Made by a program: the position numbers and the translations under genes. From the NCBI GenBank assembly GCA_964645045.1, contig CAZXYZ010000049.1, positions 1-64,000 of the forward strand: a stretch of 64,000 bases of DNA. Direction: 5' to 3'. Below are positions 59,435-64,000 of the stretch, piece by piece. The first letter of the stretch is position 1, and the number at the start of each line of letters is the position of its first letter. A model generated the notes under the pieces. The model had not been told where the DNA came from, searched no databases, and was given only the letters and a program-made list of their open reading frames with translations. Source of the stretch: Anammoximicrobium sp964645045. GTDB lineage: Bacteria > Planctomycetota > Planctomycetia > Pirellulales > Pirellulaceae.

Positions 59435-60391
59435 ATGATGCAGGAGAAGCTGAAAATCCAGTTCCCCTCGCAGGGGTGGGAACAGATCCTGACTGCGCGA
59501 AAAGAGATTCTCGACGCGTATGACCGCGCCCGGAAGCAAACGCAGGCCCATGAAGTGGAGACGTACCACGGCCGGGTCGCCGAAGGTGCGCTTCGGAAGT
59601 GGCTCGGTGGCTTCTTGCCCAGACGCTACGGGGTGACTTCCGGGTACGTGGTGTCACCTGGACTTGCCAGCAACGTTAAGGCTCCCCACTTCGACGTGAT
59701 TATCTACGATCAGATGGAATCGCCGGTACTCTGGATCGAGGATAATCCGGATAACTCGCAACAGGGACGCTCGCTGGCGATCCCGGTTGAGTATGTCCTG
59801 GCGGTGTTGGAGGTGAAAGCGAGCTTTTCGTCCGGTAATGTAAAAGCCGCGATCGCCCACCTGAAAGACTTGGCTCCCTTGACGCAGGATGTTGACGACC
59901 CTGAGGACCGTTACAAGCTATACCTTCCTCCCTGCTTCTGTTGCGGAACGGTCTTCGTTGAACTGCGGGAAGAAGCGGAATACAGCGAAGCAGCGCTGTC
60001 GTCCTTCCTGGACGGCATTAGTCTGCGAGGGTTTTTCGGTGGAGTGGTTCTGCGGGATACGAGTCACACCAATGATCTCCCTGCAGGAAGAATCAGCATC
60101 CTTCAATCCACGGAGCCTGTGGAAAGTACGGTGAAGGACAAGCGGACGCCGCTCGGCGAGTTCGGCATGTCACAGTCGGTGAAGGTCGCCGATGATGTGC
60201 ATCTCGGGGCGATGATCATGTGGACCGAGGCGACGTTTGCCCAATTCGCGTTCGATCTTGTAGCGATGATCCAGGGCAAGTACGATCCTGCCCGCGTGTC
60301 GAGTTTTTACGGCATGGGGAATAGGTTCGTCGAACTCATGCGATCCGTCGGAGCAAAAGAGCCCCCCGAAAAACAGTCGTCGATTGAGTGA
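59435..60391 (+). CDS. DUF6602-type putative nuclease
   Basis: This is a 318-residue soluble protein. A helical N-terminus (about 1-60) leads to LPRRYGVTSGYVVSP, HFDVIIYD (D87 and D92) and VEYVLAVLEVKASF (E126-V-K128). That order fits a PD-(D/E)xK nuclease core and matches what I know of DUF6602 proteins. GGAG lies 5 nt before the first ATG. A later part (FGMSQSVKVADDVHLG, then TEATFAQFAFDLVAMIQGKYD) is typical of the same family. It stands alone; defence or DNA repair are the usual guesses for such domains, and nothing here decides between them. Confidence 0.7.
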   Translation: MMQEKLKIQFPSQGWEQILTARKEILDAYDRARKQTQAHEVETYHGRVAEGALRKWLGGFLPRRYGVTSGYVVSPGLASNVKAPHFDVIIYDQMESPVLWIEDNPDNSQQGRSLAIPVEYVLAVLEVKASFSSGNVKAAIAHLKDLAPLTQDVDDPEDRYKLYLPPCFCCGTVFVELREEAEYSEAALSSFLDGISLRGFFGGVVLRDTSHTNDLPAGRISILQSTEPVESTVKDKRTPLGEFGMSQSVKVADDVHLGAMIMWTEATFAQFAFDLVAMIQGKYDPARVSSFYGMGNRFVELMRSVGAKEPPEKQSSIE

Positions 60392-60705
60392 CTAGCCGGG
60401 CGATGGGATTTGCGTGAATAGGGTGTCGGGTTGGACCCACGGCTGCAGCACGACCGGGAGCCGGCTGACGAGACGGTCGGCACGCTCAAAAGGTCCGCTG
60501 TGATCGGGGCTGTCCCATATAACGTACAGGCAGAATGAGACGTGGTAGAAAACCACCGTCTTTTGGTACGCCAGCGCCGGCCACTTCGTGTGGCGGGGAA
60601 CGTGCGCACGGCGTTCGCGTTGCGAGCACAGGTCACATCCACCTGTGCATGGACGCTGGATGCCACGGCGGTCCGGTCGACGTTGCGCCGTCGGTCGCGG
60701 TCGTG
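60392..60705. other. Region downstream of DUF6602 gene
   Basis: Convergent to the small HTH gene. On the minus strand one frame reads TGGCDLCSQRERRAHVPRHTKWPALAYQ and ends IPSPG-stop at about 60398. It could be the tail of a small protein in another frame after the HTH stop, but it has no visible start. I leave it uncalled. Confidence 0.35.
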
Positions 60706-61083
60706 CTACGGTGAGCCTGATTCGCTGCCTGACACAACAAGCCTTGCTCCGAGAGCTGAGACGAGCCGATCGAGCATATCCGAACGCAGGGTGCGGTCCC
60801 CGGTGAAAAACTCGGACAAATGAACCGGTGTCGTTCCGACAAGTTCCGCCAGGGAAATCAGGTCCCGATCACCGCCATGAATCGCACGCCTCAATTCACC
60901 GCTGAAGGTGTTCTCCTCAACGGCCAGACGGCCTTGACCAGAACGCTGGGAACTGTTCGTAGCTGGAAACCACGGGCAAAGAATGGAAGAAGGGGACAGA
61001 AAGGTGGGGTGACAAGAAAATGAAGGGCGGAAGTGGCCCAACACGGAAGTGGCCTGATTCTCTTTCGATCGGTTTTCTGTCAC
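60706..61083 (-). CDS. Small Cro/CI-type helix-turn-helix protein (start uncertain)
   Basis: The last 65 residues (about 60706-60921) look like a genuine HTH: FSGELRRAIHGGDRDLISLAELVGTTPVHLSEFFTGDRTLRSDMLDRLVSALGARL. It has the helix-turn-helix 'LAEL-GTTPVHLSEF-GD' spacing of small planctomycetal regulators. The upstream 60 residues to the ATG at 61083 are Ser/Pro-rich and unlike a protein N-terminus. The true start may be internal, or the gene may be a 3' remnant. It probably binds DNA as a dimer; the target is unknown. Confidence 0.5.
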   Translation of the reverse strand: MTENRSKENQATSVLGHFRPSFSCHPTFLSPSSILCPWFPATNSSQRSGQGRLAVEENTFSGELRRAIHGGDRDLISLAELVGTTPVHLSEFFTGDRTLRSDMLDRLVSALGARLVVSGSESGSP

Positions 61084-61140
61084 CTTATGCTTTCGGCTGT
61101 CTCACTTCGCCGCTGCGACCCCAGTCCAGCTTGTCTGGAC

Positions 61141-61281
61141 GGTGAACGAGTCTTGTCAGCGAGGTCGAGAATCGGTTTTTCCCATCCCACCCTTTCCCAG
61201 CCTGCCGCCTCCGACGGCAGGCTGGGAAAGGGTGGGGGGGGACAGGTACAATCTCGATCTCGTTGACAAGACTTGTTCACC
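61141..61281. repeat. Nested palindromic element B (MITE-like)
   Basis: The outer 30-bp arms (61141-61170 and 61252-61281) pair with three mismatches. Inside is a perfect 22-bp GC-rich stem (61186-61207 and 61215-61236) with a 7-base loop. The architecture is the same as element A at 52101-52230, but the sequence is different. Confidence 0.75.
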
Positions 61282-61443
61282 AACCGCGCGAGCGGGCTGT
61301 TGATTTACAGGAGCAAACATACGTGGGATAGGCTTCCAGCCTGTCAGGATTGCCCAGTTGCAGGTGACTAATCTGCGCCGTTTTCCCATTCGACAGGCTC
61401 GAAGCCTATCCCACGATTTAATCAACCGCCCGCGAGGCGGTTG
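61281..61443. repeat. Palindromic element C
   Basis: The inner arms 61322-61345 and 61392-61415 are 24 bp with one mismatch (sharing GTGGGATAGGCTTC and its complement). Outer arms (61281-61305 and 61420-61443, CAACCGC...TTGATT) pair imperfectly. It abuts element B directly. From memory, the GATAGGCTTCCAGCCTGTC core recurs in planctomycete genomes. Confidence 0.75.
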
Positions 61444-61505
61444 GGGTTGAAGTCAGACAGCCGAATGCTTTGCCGCAAGAAATACCAGGAGCTGAGGACC
61501 ATCGT

Positions 61506-63479
61506 ATGCCTTCTCGACAACACACGATCACTCGCCGTCATGTTCTCGGCGCTACGGTAGCTGCGCTGACGCTGCTGTTCGCCGAATCCATCGCCCGATC
61601 CGCGGAGATCCCGCAGACCGCCGCAGAACTCTGGGCGGGGTTCGACGAACTCGATCGGACCACCCCGCTGGATACCGAAATCCTCCAGGCGTGGGAGCAG
61701 GACGGCGTGGTCTGCCGAATCGTCCGCTACCAGGTTGGTGTCTTCAAAGGAACGCCGGCCAAGGTCGCCGCGTTCTACGCTTTTCCAAAGGGAGGAACGA
61801 AACTCCCGGCCCTCCTCGAGATGCATGGCGGAGGCCAGGCGGCGTCGCTCGATAGCGCGGTGACCTACGCCAAGCGCGGCTATGCCGGCATTTCCATCAA
61901 CTGGGGCGGCAATAAGCTAAACTTTGGCCGGACGCAGGCGACCTACGACGGCCCCCAAACCGACTGGGGCAAGCTCGACGCCACTCATCCGCCTCAACGC
62001 AACAAGGTGAACCATTTCGCCGGTCCGCTCACGCCCGACGAATATACGCTCGACACGGTCGAATCGCCTCGGAACAGCAACTGGTTCCTGGTGTTGATGG
62101 CCGCACGCCGCGCCATCACTTTCCTGGAACAGCAGCCCGAAGTGGACCCGGCACGGATCGGTGTCTACGGGCATTCCATGGGCGGTAAGCTCACCACGGA
62201 TCTGGCGGGGATCGACCCGCGGGTCAAGGCAGCCGTGCCGTCCTGCGGGGGTGCTGGAGATATTTTGGAGAGCCAGGCCGAGTTGCCGGGAGGCAGCAGG
62301 ACCAAGCTCCGTCCGCTGGAATTGGCCTGCATCTCCGACAACGCCTACATCCCGCAGATTACCTGCCCGGTGCTCTGGCTGTCGCCAACCAATGACTTCC
62401 ACGCCCACATCGACAACATGGCCTGGAACTGGCGTACCTTGCCCGATGACCGCGTGCGTTTCAGCATTTCCCCACACCTGAACCACCGTCATACGGACGA
62501 GCATGCCATCACTCGATACCTTTGGTTCGAAGAGCATCTGAAAGGCGCCTTCAAGATGCCGCAGACGCCGCAACTTGTTCTGAATCTCAAGACGCCCGAC
62601 GGCGTACCGCTCCTTACCCTCACGCCGGACGACTCGGCGCCCGTGCAGCGTGTGGATATTTACTATTCGCTCGATCCGCACGAACTGACCCGCTTCTGGC
62701 GCGATGCGATGGCCGTGGAAGCTGGCAGACAGTGGACGGCTGCCTGTCCGGTCATGGACCTGGAGCGGCCGCTGTTCGCTTATGCCAACGTGGTGTACGC
62801 CACCCCGAAACCATATCGAACGGTGGCGCAGGCACCGGGACAGGACAACACCGCCACGTTCGCCATCAGTTCCCGAGTGCTGTCGGCAGCGCCCTCGCAA
62901 TTGCAGGCAGCGGGTGTCAAGGCCACGGACAAGCCGGAACGGATGATCGACGACGGTTCCTGCGGCTGGCACGACTGGTATCGGCTGAACTGGGGGCATC
63001 CGCCCCTGTGGACCGCAACCACGCGAAAGCTCAGGGATGCAAAATGGCGAGGTCCGGACGGCGCAACGCTGGTGTTTGAAATTCAATCCCAGACGGACAA
63101 TACGCTCGTGATCAAGTTCAACTGTAACGCCTGGGGCGCGTTCGCTCCCGGCAAGCCCGCCGTTGACTACACCGTGGTCAAAGAGCTGAAAGGCTCTCCG
63201 GACTGGCAGAGTGTATCCGTCAGCCTGCATGAGTTGATGGCGACGGATCCGAAAGTCACGGCACTGCTCGCCAACTGGCAGACGGTCACCGAGTTTAGCA
63301 TCAGCCCCAGCGGCGAAACCGTCAAAAATGGCCAGACGGTGAAAGTGAATGGCAAAGCATGGCAGGGGCCCCGAGAAATCCGCAACCTGCGCTGGGAGGG
63401 TGGCGCATACGCGCGGCAAATTAGACTGCGAAGGCATATGCGCGTGCGGACGTCTGGGGTTATAGATTGCTGGTTATAA
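61506..63479 (+). CDS. Tat-exported alpha/beta hydrolase (acetyl-xylan-esterase/dienelactone-hydrolase type)
   Basis: This is a 657-residue exported esterase-like enzyme. The N-terminus TRRHVLGATVAALTLLFAES has a twin-arginine signal. The alpha/beta-hydrolase core shows HGGG (107-110, oxyanion region), GISINWGGN, the nucleophile elbow G-H-S224-M-G-G, CPVLWLSPTNDFHAH (acid region) and NHRHTDEH (catalytic His region). From about residue 380 there is an extra beta-rich domain and then a C-terminal module (VFEIQSQTDNTLVIKFN) that may bind carbohydrate. The start MPSRQH is preferred because the signal begins there and purine-rich GAGG lies upstream. It probably deacylates plant- or algal-type polysaccharide. 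Confidence 0.82.
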   Translation: MPSRQHTITRRHVLGATVAALTLLFAESIARSAEIPQTAAELWAGFDELDRTTPLDTEILQAWEQDGVVCRIVRYQVGVFKGTPAKVAAFYAFPKGGTKLPALLEMHGGGQAASLDSAVTYAKRGYAGISINWGGNKLNFGRTQATYDGPQTDWGKLDATHPPQRNKVNHFAGPLTPDEYTLDTVESPRNSNWFLVLMAARRAITFLEQQPEVDPARIGVYGHSMGGKLTTDLAGIDPRVKAAVPSCGGAGDILESQAELPGGSRTKLRPLELACISDNAYIPQITCPVLWLSPTNDFHAHIDNMAWNWRTLPDDRVRFSISPHLNHRHTDEHAITRYLWFEEHLKGAFKMPQTPQLVLNLKTPDGVPLLTLTPDDSAPVQRVDIYYSLDPHELTRFWRDAMAVEAGRQWTAACPVMDLERPLFAYANVVYATPKPYRTVAQAPGQDNTATFAISSRVLSAAPSQLQAAGVKATDKPERMIDDGSCGWHDWYRLNWGHPPLWTATTRKLRDAKWRGPDGATLVFEIQSQTDNTLVIKFNCNAWGAFAPGKPAVDYTVVKELKGSPDWQSVSVSLHELMATDPKVTALLANWQTVTEFSISPSGETVKNGQTVKVNGKAWQGPREIRNLRWEGGAYARQIRLRRHMRVRTSGVIDCWL

Positions 63480-63908
63480 ATGGGAGAACAACGCCCAGCC
63501 GTCTGCCAGCGGGCGAGGGGACAAAGGAGGACGTTGTTTCGGCCACCGTTGCCACGGGCTTCGTTCACCCAAACGTTGCAGAAATCCTGGCGAACGGTGG
63601 GCGTCAGCCCATCGGTGCATTGCCTCGGCGACCACTTTTCCGACCGTCTACTGATTTCACCGAAGGTGATATTGCGAACTCCTCGGGCAAATGTGTATGC
63701 ACGTGGAAAACCGGCGGGCTTACGCCGGCCGTTCGCCTCCCGGTGTGCAACTACAGGGTTTCGTAGCCACTGTGCGGCAGACTCGTAAGCATGTCCCCGT
63801 TGACAAACTCAAGCCGACGGGGCACCATCGGCTCGCGGGTCAAAGCGGCCGCAGCGGTGGAGTGCCGCGCGGCGAACACGTTGGCATCGTGAGCAGAGAG
63901 CGTAGATC
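63480..63908. other. Intergenic region with a small hairpin
   Basis: No gene is seen in 429 bases. A perfect CCGGCG/CGCCGG hairpin lies at 63711-63728 within the phrase CGGGCTTACGCCGG, a type of short repeat I associate with planctomycetes. AGAGAGCG precedes the next ATG. Confidence 0.45.
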
Positions 63909-64000
63909 ATGGGGAACGTCAGGTCCTGGCGTCTTGTTGGTTCGCTTGCCGCCTGGGCGGTGGTGGTGTGGTGTCTCGCGCCGTGGTTGGCGCCAGCGGC
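63909..64000 (+). CDS. Exported protein, N-terminus only
   Basis: The first 30 codons are a signal peptide: MGNVRSW, then LVGSLAAWAVVVWCLAPWLAPAA. The rest lies beyond the right edge. Nothing can be said of function. Confidence 0.6.
   Translation, partial: MGNVRSWRLVGSLAAWAVVVWCLAPWLAPA

Noticed and set aside
61156..61425. Minus-strand open frames with AGWERVGWEKPI- and LTGWKPIP-like content
   Set aside because: Produced by palindromic elements B and C; no start signals.

Overview
The window is GC-rich, densely coding chromosome and reads as a member of the Planctomycetes. The evidence is an N-terminal 'LLEKFEDR' motif of the kind seen on giant planctomycetal surface proteins, a colossal repeat-built secreted protein, a hydrazine-synthase-alpha-like dihaem protein fused to a formylglycine-generating-enzyme domain, secreted beta-helix lyases, and families of GC-rich palindromic intergenic repeats. 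Three runs of exactly 100 N (19835-19934, 21703-21802, 51238-51337) are scaffold gaps of unknown true size, and each lies inside a coding tandem repeat.

Layout. 1-5166 (minus strand) is a mobile-element-like cluster: a tyrosine recombinase running off the left edge, a CHC2-zinc-finger primase/ATPase and a DUF6431-like zinc protein. It abuts the 3' end of a TPR/O-GlcNAc-transferase-like gene (5184-7262). A divergent intergenic region with a sigma70-like promoter leads into one giant gene, 8014-37987. It is broken by two gaps, but the frames on both sides of each gap fit a single reading frame of about 9,990 residues. It carries a low-complexity N-terminus, 29 cadherin-like (tandem-95) repeats, a beta-propeller-like stretch, Calx-beta repeats, a PPC-like domain, a von Willebrand A-like domain, many Ig-like (He_PIG) repeats, YD/Rhs repeats, the Rhs core and a variable hydrophobic C-terminal tail. 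A small gene starts inside its stop codon (ATGA), the layout of an Rhs effector with its immunity protein. Orphan rhs fragments follow (38587-39250).

39750-44927 holds two unrecognised proteins, an excisionase-like helix-turn-helix protein and a second tyrosine recombinase, next to a tRNA-Ser(GCT) gene (45127-45215, minus). This is probably an integrated element. 45676-58962 is a secreted polysaccharide or organic-matter degradation region (two beta-helix lyases, a TIM-barrel epimerase-like protein, the HzsA-like/FGE fusion). It is interrupted by a TIR-nSTAND gene with C-terminal helical repeats (48015-52004), which looks like an immune protein and carries a frameshift. A truncated, stop-bearing 5' copy of the HzsA-like gene lies on the far side of the TIR gene. 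The right end has a DUF6602 nuclease-like protein, a small HTH protein, nested palindromes, a Tat-exported alpha/beta hydrolase and the first 30 codons of another exported protein.

The most unusual content is the roughly 10,000-residue adhesin-Rhs protein with its coupled small gene and downstream tip fragments. The TIR-nSTAND repeat protein and the dihaem/FGE fusion come next.
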